Shown here in pieces: positions 8,811 through 20,999 of a stretch of DNA of 64,000 nucleotides. The stretch comes from Rhodococcus globerulus NBRC 14531 (GTDB lineage: Bacteria; Actinomycetota; Actinomycetes; Mycobacteriales; Mycobacteriaceae). The notes under the pieces were generated by a model, which was not told where the DNA came from, ran no database searches, and saw only the letters and a list, made by a program, of their open reading frames with translations. A program made the translations under genes and the position numbers. Position 1 is the first letter of the stretch, and the number at the start of each line of letters is the position of its first letter. The DNA is taken from contig NZ_BCWX01000002.1 in NCBI RefSeq assembly GCF_001894805.1, positions 992,001 through 1,056,000 on the forward strand, read 5' to 3'.

Positions 8811-8918
8811 TTACATGCCCGAGCCGCCCGAGAGCATCGCGATCGTCAGGAGGATGCCGCCGACAATTCCCGAGAATGCGCCATCGCTGTTGAGTAGCCA
8901 TTCGTTCAGAGATCCCAT
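8811..8918 (-). CDS. 35-aa hydrophobic peptide
   Basis: A 35-codon frame encodes MGSLNEWLLNSDGAFSG followed by a hydrophobic glycine-containing helix (IVGGILLTIAMLSGG) and a GSGM end. A GAGAGG ribosome binding site lies before the ATG and a strong hairpin follows the stop, so it looks like an independent, well-framed short gene. I know no family for it. The amphipathic start, single membrane-length helix and lack of a signal peptide are like small envelope or channel peptides of mycolate-containing bacteria, but this is only a resemblance in shape. Neighbours are the solute-binding lipoprotein and an SRPBCC protein on the same strand. Confidence 0.6.
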   Translation of the reverse strand: MGSLNEWLLNSDGAFSGIVGGILLTIAMLSGGSGM

Positions 8919-9042
8919 GGAGTGCCTCTCGTAGTTTGTCCAGTTGTCGAGCCGAGCCTATCGGCGGATCGTGTCCGACATGTCGCTTTCTGTTGATATC
9001 GGGATGTGAGGTGCTTCGATGTGGGACAAGAGAACTCGAGGC

Positions 9043-9450
9043 TTATCGGATGGCCTCCATTGTCTGTTTGAAGATGCCCAGGCCGTGTTCCATTGCGGCG
9101 CCCATCGCAGTGGCGAGGTCATCCGGTTGTACGTCGTGGATCCACACGAATCGGCTGCGCCCGTCGCTGTGGGGGAAGACTTGCATCGACGCGTTGTCGT
9201 GTGTCGGCGCCATGGTGCCACCGATGACGGAGTAGGCGAGTCGGCGCGATGGGTCGTCGAGAGCGACGAGCCGTTCACGCGCGACGGTTCCGTCCGAGAA
9301 AGTGGCGATTCTGATTTCGGGCTCTTCGAGTTTGCTGTTGATCACGAATCCCGGCGCCATCCGAACGGGCCCGTCAGCGAAGTCGCTGATAACGCCCCAC
9401 ACGTCCGCAGGGTCCGCATCGATAACGATCTCTTTCTGCACAGAGGCCAT
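9043..9450 (-). CDS. SRPBCC-family protein
   Basis: A 135-residue START-like domain of the polyketide cyclase/dehydrase type: QKEIVIDADPADVWGVISDF opens the fold and TAMGAAMEHGLGIFKQTME forms the long C-terminal helix. Such proteins bind hydrophobic ligands in an internal cavity. I start at ATG 9450, preceded by AGAAAAGAG; an upstream ATG at 9498 adds 16 unlikely residues. No catalytic residues can be assigned. It is the first of a same-strand series with the 35-residue peptide and solute-binding protein downstream, but hairpins suggest separate transcripts. Confidence 0.82.
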   Translation of the reverse strand: MASVQKEIVIDADPADVWGVISDFADGPVRMAPGFVINSKLEEPEIRIATFSDGTVARERLVALDDPSRRLAYSVIGGTMAPTHDNASMQVFPHSDGRSRFVWIHDVQPDDLATAMGAAMEHGLGIFKQTMEAIR

Positions 9451-9527
9451 TTTCTGCTCTTTTCTGTAGAGGGCGCCCTGGTCGCTTCTGGAAACCACGT
9501 TACGAGGCAGCTAGGACAACTACTGAC

Positions 9528-9690
9528 CTAATTGTCGGCTGTGCTGAGTTGGTCGAGGAGCTTGTCCAAGAACTCGTGTTCTTCGACGACAAGGTCACCG
9601 TCGAGTTGGGCTCGTATCCAGCTGTTGGGGAAACTGCTTCGGTGCAGTAAGTGAGAGCCGCGTCCCCGCGGGGACGTTCCGGGACCGTGC
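9528..9690 (-). pseudogene. Possible C-terminal gene fragment
   Basis: On the minus strand a frame with good codon usage reads HLLHRSSFPNSWIRAQLDGD and ends with FLDKLLDQLSTADN and a TAG at 9530-9528. There is no ATG, GTG or TTG in frame in the coding-like part, and similarity is not recognised. It may be the tail of a decayed gene upstream of aroC, or chance. The rest of 9691-9905 shows no gene and holds the aroC promoter region. Confidence 0.3.
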
Positions 9691-9905
9691 CTTTACGTTT
9701 ACGTTCGAGGTGTCGTGGTGGATGGGGCTGGCACCCGATCTTCGTGGCGACCCGTCGGAGGGGCCGTCAACCCTTCAACTGCGTTCGAGGAGACTTGGAG
9801 GACGTCGCACACTCAATGCCCCTTCCGGTGTGACATCGAGCAATCGGGCAGAGGTCGAAGGACCACTGTCACAACCACAGTCCGCGACGTGGAAAGATAG
9901 TCGTC

Positions 9906-11093
9906 GTGCTGCGTTGGATAACTGCTGGAGAATCCCATGGTCCCGCCCTCGTCGCGATGCTCGAGGGCATGGTTGCGGGGGTCGAAGTGACCTCTGAGGC
10001 CATCTCGTCCGAACTTGCCCGTCGTCGACTCGGCTATGGCCGTGGCGCGCGGATGAAGTTCGAGGCTGACAAGGTCACCATCATCGGTGGTGTCCGCCAC
10101 GGCTTTACGCTCGGTGGCCCCGTTGCCATCGAAATCGGCAACACCGAGTGGCCGAAGTGGGAAACCATCATGTCCGCCGACCCGGTCGATCCGGATCTGC
10201 TCGCCGATCAGGCCCGTAATGCACCGTTGACGCGTCCGCGTCCCGGCCACGCCGATTACAGCGGCATGCTCAAGTACGGCTTCAATGACGCCCGTCCCAT
10301 TCTCGAGCGTGCGAGTGCTCGTGAGACCGCTGCCCGTGTTGCTGCCGGAACCGTGGCTCGCTCTTTCCTGCGTCAGGTGTTCGGCGTCGAGGTTGTCTCG
10401 CACGTCATCTCCATCGGTGCATCCGAGCCCTATGTCGGACCGGTTCCTGAGGGCAAGGATCTGGACGCGATCGACGCGAGCCCGGTCCGCGCTTTCGACA
10501 AGGCCGCCGAAGAGTCGATGATCGCCGAAATCGAAGCTGCTAAGAAGGACGGCGACACCCTCGGTGGCGTCGTCGAGGTTGTCATTCACGGCCTGCCTGT
10601 CGGTATCGGAACGTTTGTCAGCGGCGCCGAGCGTCTCGACGCGCGACTTGCTGCTGCCCTCATGGGAATTCAGGCCATCAAGGGTGTCGAGGTTGGCGAC
10701 GGTTTCGAGACCGCGCGTCGCCGCGGCAGCGAGGCTCACGACGAGATCCGCCCCGGCCCGGACGGCATTGTCCGTTCCACCAACCGTGCAGGCGGTATCG
10801 AAGGCGGCATGACCAACGGCGAGGCACTGCGGGTTCGCGCCGCGATGAAGCCGATCTCAACGGTGCCGCGCGCATTGGCGACGGTCGACATGGAAAGCGG
10901 TGAAGAGGCAGTTGCCATCCATCAGCGCAGTGACGTCTGCGCAGTTCCGGCTGCCGGTGTCGTTGCGGAATCCATGGTTGCGCTTGTTGTCGCTCAAGCC
11001 GCACTCGAAAAGTTCGGCGGTGATTCCATTGCCGAGACCACAGCGAACTACCGGCGCTACGCCGACGGTATCGCAGCCCGACCGCCTCGCTGA
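9906..11093 (+). CDS. aroC: Chorismate synthase
   Basis: This 395-residue enzyme converts 5-enolpyruvylshikimate-3-phosphate to chorismate, the last step of the shikimate pathway, using reduced FMN. It opens [21 protein letters not shown] and carries [28 protein letters not shown] and the [10 protein letters not shown] signature of the family; length is normal. It starts with GTG at 9906, and a GATAGT box (9896-9901) five bases upstream suggests a leaderless or very short leader. It heads the aroC-aroK-aroB-aroQ operon, gene order as in mycobacteria. Confidence 0.97.
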   Translation: MLRWITAGESHGPALVAMLEGMVAGVEVTSEAISSELARRRLGYGRGARMKFEADKVTIIGGVRHGFTLGGPVAIEIGNTEWPKWETIMSADPVDPDLLADQARNAPLTRPRPGHADYSGMLKYGFNDARPILERASARETAARVAAGTVARSFLRQVFGVEVVSHVISIGASEPYVGPVPEGKDLDAIDASPVRAFDKAAEESMIAEIEAAKKDGDTLGGVVEVVIHGLPVGIGTFVSGAERLDARLAAALMGIQAIKGVEVGDGFETARRRGSEAHDEIRPGPDGIVRSTNRAGGIEGGMTNGEALRVRAAMKPISTVPRALATVDMESGEEAVAIHQRSDVCAVPAAGVVAESMVALVVAQAALEKFGGDSIAETTANYRRYADGIAARPPR

Positions 11094-11121
11094 GAGCGTC
11101 CGAGCGGAAGGTCCTGCCACG

Positions 11122-13191
<2,070 letters not shown>

Positions 13192-13221
13192 AGTACGTAG
13201 ACACAAGAAACCCACACACGG

Positions 13222-13258
13222 CTGAGGGCTCCGAGGACGATTTCCTCGGAGCCCTCAG
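13222..13258. terminator. Bidirectional terminator between aroQ and membrane protein gene
   Basis: A perfect 16-bp stem (13222-13237 with 13243-13258, starting CTGAGGGCTCCGAGGA) with a 5-base loop sits between two convergent genes and can serve both. Confidence 0.85.
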
Positions 13259-13267
13259 TCGTGGACG

Positions 13268-13876
13268 CTACTGTTCGCGCTTGCCCAGGTCGATGGCGGG
13301 AAAGACGGTTGTGTCGGCGTCGGATTCCTCGACCGTCATGGCAGCGCCGCTGTACGCGTGCTGGGTTGTGGGGGAGTCGTAGCCCTCGCTGACGGGGACA
13401 GGTTCATGGTGGCGCTCATGCGACGGAGTTTGCGGGGCCGTGCCGTGCTTGCGCTGCTCACGGCTCGTGAAGAACCGGCCGACGGTAACGGCGACCATCG
13501 CGGGAACGAAGATGAGCAGAATCGTGAAGGCCGCACCGGCGGTGATTTCGAAGAACAGACCCTGTTGGGTCAGTTCGAGGGCCGGGACGAGGCTCAGGAG
13601 CCAGCTGGCTGCGCCGGCGACGAAGCCACCGACAACGGCGGCTTTGAGCCACAGCATCAGGAGGTCTGCACCGTCGTCCGGCTCGGGGAACTGGCGACGA
13701 TCACGGATCCCGTCGATTCCGCCCCAGATCGCAGCAAGTGCGATGACGATGAACAGGGAGAGCCATCGCAGGGTGGAGCCCTGGAGTGGCCACTGAGCGA
13801 TCGCCATACCAAGCAATGCGCGAAACACAACATGTATCAGGGCCATGCCGAGGCCACGTACTAACCACGCGTTCAT
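13268..13876 (-). CDS. Four-helix membrane protein (B-4DMT family, Rv2536-like)
   Basis: A 202-residue integral membrane protein with about four hydrophobic segments in its first 135 residues (ALIHVVFRALLGMAIA, LSLFIVIALAAIWGG, AAVVGGFVAGAASWLLSLV and AAFTILLIFVPAMVAVTVG), then a hydrophilic tail rich in His, Pro, Glu and Thr that is probably cytoplasmic. It matches in position and topology the conserved membrane protein between aroQ and pepQ in mycobacteria (Rv2536), often labelled B-4DMT transporter. The substrate is unknown. It is transcribed against the aro operon and shares its terminator. Confidence 0.8.
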   Translation of the reverse strand: MNAWLVRGLGMALIHVVFRALLGMAIAQWPLQGSTLRWLSLFIVIALAAIWGGIDGIRDRRQFPEPDDGADLLMLWLKAAVVGGFVAGAASWLLSLVPALELTQQGLFFEITAGAAFTILLIFVPAMVAVTVGRFFTSREQRKHGTAPQTPSHERHHEPVPVSEGYDSPTTQHAYSGAAMTVEESDADTTVFPAIDLGKREQ

Positions 13877-13987
13877 ACCTACAGCCTAACTAGAACAGAT
13901 TCCACTTGTGGCCTAACCCACAATTATTGCTGTAACCGCGCGTTTCGGATTGAGAGGGACACCGCGACGAGCGGGTAGGTTCGAGTC

Positions 13988-15082
13988 ATGTCAGTTGATC
14001 ATCGGTCCCGCCGTGATGCCCTCCGTACGCTTCTGGTTGAGCGCGAACTCGACGCGATTCTCGTCACAGACCTTCTGAACATCCGCTACCTCACCGGGTT
14101 CACCGGTTCGAACGCCGCGCTGGTGGTGAGCGCTCGAGATGCTGATGGCGACGAGGATGCGACAGTAATCTGCACGGACGGTCGTTACGTCACGCAAGTT
14201 GCCGAACAGGTGCCGGATCTGCGGGCCGAAATCGATCGTTCGAGCGCAGCGCATCTGATCGGAACCTTCTCGGGCGACGTCCTGGCTTTCGAGGCGCACG
14301 TCGCGACGTTTGCCGAGCACCGATCCTGGACGGAGTCGGCGCCGTCCGTCCGGTTCGAACCGGTGAGCGGGCTTGTCGAGAAACTACGGATGGTCAAGGA
14401 CGAGCACGAGATCGGATTGTTGCGTGCCGCGTGTGCGGCAGCCGATGATGCGTTGGCGCAGTTGATCACTCGCGGGGGACTGCGGCCGGGTCGCACCGAA
14501 CGCGAGGTGGGCCGCGAACTGGAAAACCTCATGTTCGAGAACGGCGCCGACGGAATCTCCTTCGAGACGATCGTGGCAGCCGGATCGAACTCCGCGATTC
14601 CGCATCACCGACCCACCGGTGCGGTATTGGCGTCTGGCGACTTCGTGAAATTGGACTTCGGCGCCCAGGTCGGCGGGTATCACTCCGATATGACTCGCAC
14701 CTACGTACTGGAGACTGTTTCCGATTGGCAACGGGACGTCTACGAACTGGTTGCCAAGTCCCAAGCGGCCGGCTGCGCGGCCCTGGTTCCCGGTGCAGAA
14801 TGTGCCGCCGTCGACGCTGCGGCACGCTCGGTGATCGACGACGCAGGGTACGGCGAGTTGTTCCTGCACGGCCTCGGACACGGTGTGGGGCTGGAAATCC
14901 ACGAAGCTCCCGGAATCGGGAAGCTCGGCACCGGTACACTTCTTTCCGGCGCGGCGGTGACCGTCGAGCCGGGCGTGTACTTCTCCGGGCGCGGAGGCGT
15001 ACGGATCGAGGACACGCTCGTTGTTCGTGAGCAGGGGCCAGAGCTGCTCACACTGACCGCAAAAGACCTTACCGTCATCTGA
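13988..15082 (+). CDS. pepQ: M24-family Xaa-Pro aminopeptidase/dipeptidase
   Basis: A 364-residue metallopeptidase with a creatinase-type N-terminal domain ([22 protein letters not shown]) and a pita-bread catalytic domain. The five metal ligands are visible in [35 protein letters not shown] and GVRIEDT. It removes residues next to proline from short peptides in the cytoplasm. The gene starts the pepQ-efp-nusB run; the neighbouring elongation factor P, which acts at proline stretches, gives a thematic but unproven link. It could equally be named pepP; M24 paralogues are hard to separate. Confidence 0.92.
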   Translation: MSVDHRSRRDALRTLLVERELDAILVTDLLNIRYLTGFTGSNAALVVSARDADGDEDATVICTDGRYVTQVAEQVPDLRAEIDRSSAAHLIGTFSGDVLAFEAHVATFAEHRSWTESAPSVRFEPVSGLVEKLRMVKDEHEIGLLRAACAAADDALAQLITRGGLRPGRTEREVGRELENLMFENGADGISFETIVAAGSNSAIPHHRPTGAVLASGDFVKLDFGAQVGGYHSDMTRTYVLETVSDWQRDVYELVAKSQAAGCAALVPGAECAAVDAAARSVIDDAGYGELFLHGLGHGVGLEIHEAPGIGKLGTGTLLSGAAVTVEPGVYFSGRGGVRIEDTLVVREQGPELLTLTAKDLTVI

Positions 15083-15117
15083 GACGGTTTCCCGACCCCC
15101 TAGGAGACGCGAAGCAA

Positions 15118-15681
15118 GTGGCTTCCACCAGTGATTTCAAGAACGGTCTGGTTCTGCAGATCGAAGGCCAGCTGTGGACGATTATCGAGTTCCAGCATGT
15201 CAAGCCCGGCAAGGGCCCTGCCTTCGTGCGTACCAAGCTCAAGAACGTGCTCTCGGGCAAGGTAGTGGACAAGACGTTCAACGCCGGTGTGAAGGTCGAG
15301 ACCGCCACGGTCGACCGCCGCGACATGACCTACCTGTACCACGACGGTAGCGACTACATCTTCATGGACGGCGACACCTACGACCAGATTCCGATCAGCG
15401 AAACTGTCGTCGGCGAGCAGTCGCGTTTCCTTCTCGAGAACATGGCCGTTCAGGTTGCGACTCACGAGGACGTCCCGCTTTTCGTCGAGCTCCCGGTCAC
15501 GGTCGAGCTTGTCGTTCAGCACACCGATCCGGGCCTGCAGGGCGACCGCTCCACCGGTGGCACCAAGCCTGCCACCCTCGAGACCGGTGCCGAGATCAAC
15601 GTGCCGCTGTTCATCAACACCGGTGACAAGCTCAAGGTCGATTCGCGTGACGGTAACTACCTCGGGCGTGTGAATTCCTAA
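15118..15681 (+). CDS. efp: Elongation factor P
   Basis: A 187-residue translation factor that relieves ribosome stalling at polyproline. The KOW-like N-terminal domain contains the conserved loop [10 protein letters not shown] with the functional lysine at residue 32, followed by two OB domains ending [14 protein letters not shown]. The GTG start follows TAGGAGACGCGAAGCAA. It lies 35 bases after pepQ and one base before nusB, as in most actinobacteria. No genes for known EF-P modification enzymes are in the window. Confidence 0.97.
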   Translation: MASTSDFKNGLVLQIEGQLWTIIEFQHVKPGKGPAFVRTKLKNVLSGKVVDKTFNAGVKVETATVDRRDMTYLYHDGSDYIFMDGDTYDQIPISETVVGEQSRFLLENMAVQVATHEDVPLFVELPVTVELVVQHTDPGLQGDRSTGGTKPATLETGAEINVPLFINTGDKLKVDSRDGNYLGRVNS

Positions 15682-15682
15682 A

Positions 15683-16180
15683 GTGTCCGGCACTCATAAG
15701 AAACTCGGTGCGCGCCACAAGGCGCGCAAGCGTGCTGTCGACTTCCTTTTCGAAGCCGAGGCACGTGACCTCGACCCGGTAGAACTGGCGTCGGAGCGTT
15801 CCGATCTGTCCGTCAAGGACGACGCAGTAGCTCCCGTTGCCCCGTACACGGTCACCTTGGTGTCCGGAGTTGCGGAGAACCTCGACCGGATCGATCAGGT
15901 CATCTCGTCGCACCTGCAGGACTGGACGCTCGAGCGTCTGCCCGCAGTCGACCGCGCGATTCTGCGTATTGCCGTGTGGGAGCTCTTCCACGCGACGGAC
16001 GTCCCGCCGGTTGTTGCCGTGGACGAGGCCGTCGAATTGGCAAAGCAGTTGTCGACGGACGACTCGCCCGGATTCGTCAACGGAATCCTCGGCCAGGTTG
16101 TCCTCGTAGCTCCGCAGGTTCGTTCGGCCGCTGCGGCGACTTCGCAGCGCGCGCAGGACACCGAATCGGGTACCGAGTAG
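15683..16180 (+). CDS. nusB: Transcription antitermination factor NusB
   Basis: A 165-residue all-helical RNA-binding protein that, with NusE (S10), assembles antitermination complexes on rRNA operons. The N-terminal arginine-rich region ([19 protein letters not shown]) and the conserved [17 protein letters not shown] and [16 protein letters not shown] segments are clear. The GTG start lies one base after the efp stop. The C-terminal 20 residues are polar and extend beyond the core domain. It ends the pepQ-efp-nusB group, before the promoter region of the pyrimidine operon. Confidence 0.96.
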   Translation: MSGTHKKLGARHKARKRAVDFLFEAEARDLDPVELASERSDLSVKDDAVAPVAPYTVTLVSGVAENLDRIDQVISSHLQDWTLERLPAVDRAILRIAVWELFHATDVPPVVAVDEAVELAKQLSTDDSPGFVNGILGQVVLVAPQVRSAAAATSQRAQDTESGTE

Positions 16181-16228
16181 CTCTACCGTTCCGCGTATTT
16201 CAGTACTACCGCCCGCCGTGCGAGCTTA

Positions 16229-16250
16229 GGTTGTGTGTCTGCACACAACC
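16229..16250. promoter_or_regulatory. Inverted repeat upstream of pyr operon
   Basis: GGTTGTGTG (16229-16237) and CACACAACC (16242-16250) form 9-bp perfect arms around TCTG. It may end the nusB transcript or bind a regulator ahead of pyrR. There is no T run, so the two roles cannot be separated by eye. Confidence 0.5.
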
Positions 16251-16317
16251 CGTCATGACGACGGCTCGCGCGGCGGGTTTCAGGTCTGTCGGCTGATAGG
16301 GTGGGGAACCGTCAGAC

Positions 16318-17930
<1,613 letters not shown>

Positions 17931-17956
17931 CAAGCAATCAGAACGGAGAATCACCG

Positions 17957-19264
17957 GTGAGTGTCCTGCTCCGCGGCGTACTGATCTACGGAGAAGGGGA
18001 AGCCGTCGACGTCCGCGTCGGCGACGGAGTCATTCTCGAGATCGGCGTGAACCTGGATCCGGCCACCGCATCCGAGGTGATCGACGGCAGTGGTCAGATC
18101 CTGCTTCCCGGATTTGTCGACCTGCACACGCATCTGCGTGAACCCGGTCGTGAAGACACGGAAACCATCGAAACAGGTTCTGCGGCAGCCGCTCTGGGTG
18201 GATACACCGCAGTCTTCGCGATGGCGAACACCAGCCCTGTCGCCGATTCCGTGGTCATCACCGATCACGTGTGGCGACGTGGCCAGGAAGTCGGCCTCGT
18301 CGACGTCCATCCCGTCGGAGCTGTCACTGTCGGCCTCGAAGGCAAGCAGCTCGCCGAGATGGCAACCATGGCCGCAGGTGTCGGCAAGGTCAAGATGTTC
18401 TCCGACGACGGTCATTGCGTCGACAACCCGCTGATCATGCGCCGCGCGCTCGAATACTCCAGCTCGCTGGGCGTTCTCATCGCGCAGCACGCCGAGGAGC
18501 CGCGTTTGACGGTCGGCGCAGTTGCCCACGAGGGCCCGACGGCCGCTCGCCTCGGATTGGCCGGCTGGCCACGCGCCGCGGAAGAGTCCATCGTTGCCCG
18601 CGACGCACTCCTTGCCCGTGACGCCGGCGCCCGGGTCCACATCTGCCACGCGTCGACAGCGGGAACCGTCGAACTCGTCAAGTGGGCTCGCGGACAGGGT
18701 ATTTCGATCACTGCCGAGGTCACCCCACACCACCTGCTGCTCGACGATTCGCGTCTCGAGACGTACGACGCCATCAACAAGGTCAACCCGCCACTTCGTG
18801 AGGCCAGCGATGTTGCTGCCCTGCGCAAGGGCCTGGCCGAGGGCATCATCGACTGCGTGGCCACCGATCACGCTCCGCACGCCGAGCAGGACAAGTGCTG
18901 CGAGTTCGCCGCTGCGCGCCCCGGCATGCTCGGCCTCGAGACGGCGCTCTCGATCATCGTGCAAACGATGGTGGAGCCCGGACTGCTCGACTGGCGCGGC
19001 GTTGCTCGCGTCATGAGTGAGCGTCCCGCAGCGATTGTCGGCCTCGACGATCAGGGCCGCCCCATCGAGGTAGGGGAGCCGGCCAACCTGACGTTGATCG
19101 ATCCCTCCGCAGAATGGACCGTGCACGGCAAGGCACTGGCGAGTGTCGCGAGTAACACTCCGTATGAGTCGATGACATTGCCTGCTCGGGTCACGACCAC
19201 ACTGTTACGTGGCCGCGTTACTGCACACGACGGATCGCCGCGGCTGCTGAGCAGCAAGGAGTAG
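17957..19264 (+). CDS. pyrC: Dihydroorotase
   Basis: A 435-residue amidohydrolase that cyclises carbamoyl aspartate to dihydroorotate. Zinc ligands are visible in [11 protein letters not shown] (HxH), HICHAST and [12 protein letters not shown] (catalytic Asp). It is a class I, pyrB-linked type. I chose GTG 17957 because CGGAGAA precedes it at good spacing and it gives the family N-terminus; GTG 17927, overlapping the pyrB stop, would add ten polar residues and is the alternative. The next gene starts five bases after its stop. Confidence 0.95.
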   Translation: MSVLLRGVLIYGEGEAVDVRVGDGVILEIGVNLDPATASEVIDGSGQILLPGFVDLHTHLREPGREDTETIETGSAAAALGGYTAVFAMANTSPVADSVVITDHVWRRGQEVGLVDVHPVGAVTVGLEGKQLAEMATMAAGVGKVKMFSDDGHCVDNPLIMRRALEYSSSLGVLIAQHAEEPRLTVGAVAHEGPTAARLGLAGWPRAAEESIVARDALLARDAGARVHICHASTAGTVELVKWARGQGISITAEVTPHHLLLDDSRLETYDAINKVNPPLREASDVAALRKGLAEGIIDCVATDHAPHAEQDKCCEFAAARPGMLGLETALSIIVQTMVEPGLLDWRGVARVMSERPAAIVGLDDQGRPIEVGEPANLTLIDPSAEWTVHGKALASVASNTPYESMTLPARVTTTLLRGRVTAHDGSPRLLSSKE

Positions 19265-19269
19265 GCGTC

Positions 19270-19827
19270 ATGGAGATGGAAAGAGTTCTGTGGATTGTCG
19301 GTCTGGTGGTCTTCTGGGCCGCGATGATCGGTTTGATGTTCATCGGCTGGCGTGGCCGCGCCCGACGACAGAAAGACAAGATCGGCGAGCTGCCCACGGT
19401 GCCGGCGACGTTGGGTGAATTGCTGGTCATGCCGACCACCGGCTTGTACGTCGGTAGCACCATCGCGCCCAGCTGGCAGGACCGCATTGCGGTCGGAGAT
19501 CTCGGATTCCGGGCGACCTGCGAGATCAGTCGCTACTCCAACGGCATCCTGGTCGAGCGTGACGGGGCGTCCGCTATCTGGATCCCCGAGAAGTCGATCC
19601 GCGCGATCCGCACCGAGAGCGGTCTCGCAGGCAAGGTCATGAGCAAGGACGGGGTCCTGGTCATCCGCTGGGAGTTGCCGAGCGGAACCGAGATCGACAC
19701 GGGCGTGCGCGGCGACGACAAAATGGTGTACCCGGACTGGGTCAAGCCGGTTACTGCTTCGAACAAGACGAACAACAATGAAGACGCAAGCTCTGGCGAC
19801 ATCGAGCAGAACGGAAAGAACGCATGA
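19270..19827 (+). CDS. Membrane-anchored PH-like domain protein (Rv1382-like)
   Basis: A 185-residue protein with one N-terminal transmembrane helix (about residues 5-26, WIVGLVVFWAAMIGLMFIGW), a basic RGRARRQKDK stretch, then a beta-rich domain resembling bacterial PH folds (LYVGSTIAPSWQDRI, AIWIPEKSIRAIRTES, VLVIRWELPSGTEIDTGVR) and a polar Asn-rich tail. The same gene sits between pyrC and carA in mycobacteria (Rv1382). Its conserved place inside the pyrimidine operon is well established in this order, but no function is known. Its stop overlaps the carA start (ATGA). Confidence 0.82.
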   Translation: MEMERVLWIVGLVVFWAAMIGLMFIGWRGRARRQKDKIGELPTVPATLGELLVMPTTGLYVGSTIAPSWQDRIAVGDLGFRATCEISRYSNGILVERDGASAIWIPEKSIRAIRTESGLAGKVMSKDGVLVIRWELPSGTEIDTGVRGDDKMVYPDWVKPVTASNKTNNNEDASSGDIEQNGKNA

Positions 19828-20999
19828 GCGGCTTTGACAGCAGCCCCGCAGTACTGGTCCTCGAAGACGGACGGGTGTTCCGCGGAACCACCTTCGGCGC
19901 GGTTGGACAGACGCTGGGCGAAGCGGTGTTCAGCACCGGCATGACCGGCTACCAGGAAACGCTCACCGATCCCAGCTACCACCGCCAGATCGTGGTCTCC
20001 ACTGCGCCACAGATCGGCAACACCGGCTGGAACGACGAGGACGACGAGTCCGTCGGACCGACCGGGGACAGCGCCGGCGCGAAGATCTGGGTTGCCGGAT
20101 ACGTCGTTCGTGACCCCTCCCGGGTGACCTCGAGCTGGCGCGCGACGGGTTCGCTGCAGGCCAAGCTCGAAGAGCAGTCGATTGTCGGCATCGCCGGTAT
20201 CGACACTCGCGCCCTGGTGCGTCACCTGCGTACTCGCGGTTCGATGAAGGCCGGAATCTTCTCCGGTGAGGCCATCGCCGCCGACGACGAGTTGGTCCGA
20301 CGGGTTCAGGATCAGCCCACCATGCTCGGCGCCGATCTTGCCGGTGAGGTCAGCACCACCAGCGGCTACATCGTCGAGCCGAAGGGCGGCGAGGCGCTGT
20401 ACACGGTTGCCGCCATCGACCTCGGTATCAAGACGAACACCCCGCGCATGTTCGCCGAGCGCGGCATTCGCGTCCACGTACTGCCGTCCAACGCGAGCCT
20501 CGAGCAGATCCTCGACCTCAAGGCCGACGGTGTGTTCCTCTCCAACGGCCCGGGCGACCCGGCCACCGCCGACGGCGCAGTGCACCTGACGAAAGAGGTC
20601 ATCGGACAGGGCTTGCCGCTGTTCGGTATCTGCTTCGGCAACCAGATCCTGGGCCGCGCCCTCGGCCTGAGCACGTACAAGATGAAGTTCGGCCACCGCG
20701 GCATCAACATCCCGGTGATCGAGCATCAGACGGGTCGCATCGCGATCACCGCTCAGAACCACGGCTTCGCACTCGAAGGTGAAGCCGGCCAGGAATTCGA
20801 CACCCCGTTCGGTCGCGCCGTGGTAAGCCACACCTGCGCCAACGACGGAGCCGTCGAAGGTGTTCGCCTGCTCGACGATTCGGCCTTCTCGGTGCAGTAC
20901 CACCCGGAAGCCGCAGCCGGCCCGCACGACGCCGCGTATCTCTTCGACCGCTTCACCAGCCTGCTCTCCGCACGGAAAGAAACCGGAGTCAAGAACTAA
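19824..20999 (+). CDS. carA: Carbamoyl-phosphate synthase small chain
   Basis: A 391-residue glutaminase subunit that releases ammonia from glutamine for CarB. The N-terminal domain has [15 protein letters not shown] and the C-terminal class I amidotransferase domain has the nucleophile cysteine in [13 protein letters not shown] and the catalytic His-Glu in [11 protein letters not shown]. Length is normal. It begins at an ATG overlapping the previous stop, and its own stop (TAA) overlaps the ATG of carB by one base (TAATG). Confidence 0.97.
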   Translation: MSGFDSSPAVLVLEDGRVFRGTTFGAVGQTLGEAVFSTGMTGYQETLTDPSYHRQIVVSTAPQIGNTGWNDEDDESVGPTGDSAGAKIWVAGYVVRDPSRVTSSWRATGSLQAKLEEQSIVGIAGIDTRALVRHLRTRGSMKAGIFSGEAIAADDELVRRVQDQPTMLGADLAGEVSTTSGYIVEPKGGEALYTVAAIDLGIKTNTPRMFAERGIRVHVLPSNASLEQILDLKADGVFLSNGPGDPATADGAVHLTKEVIGQGLPLFGICFGNQILGRALGLSTYKMKFGHRGINIPVIEHQTGRIAITAQNHGFALEGEAGQEFDTPFGRAVVSHTCANDGAVEGVRLLDDSAFSVQYHPEAAAGPHDAAYLFDRFTSLLSARKETGVKN

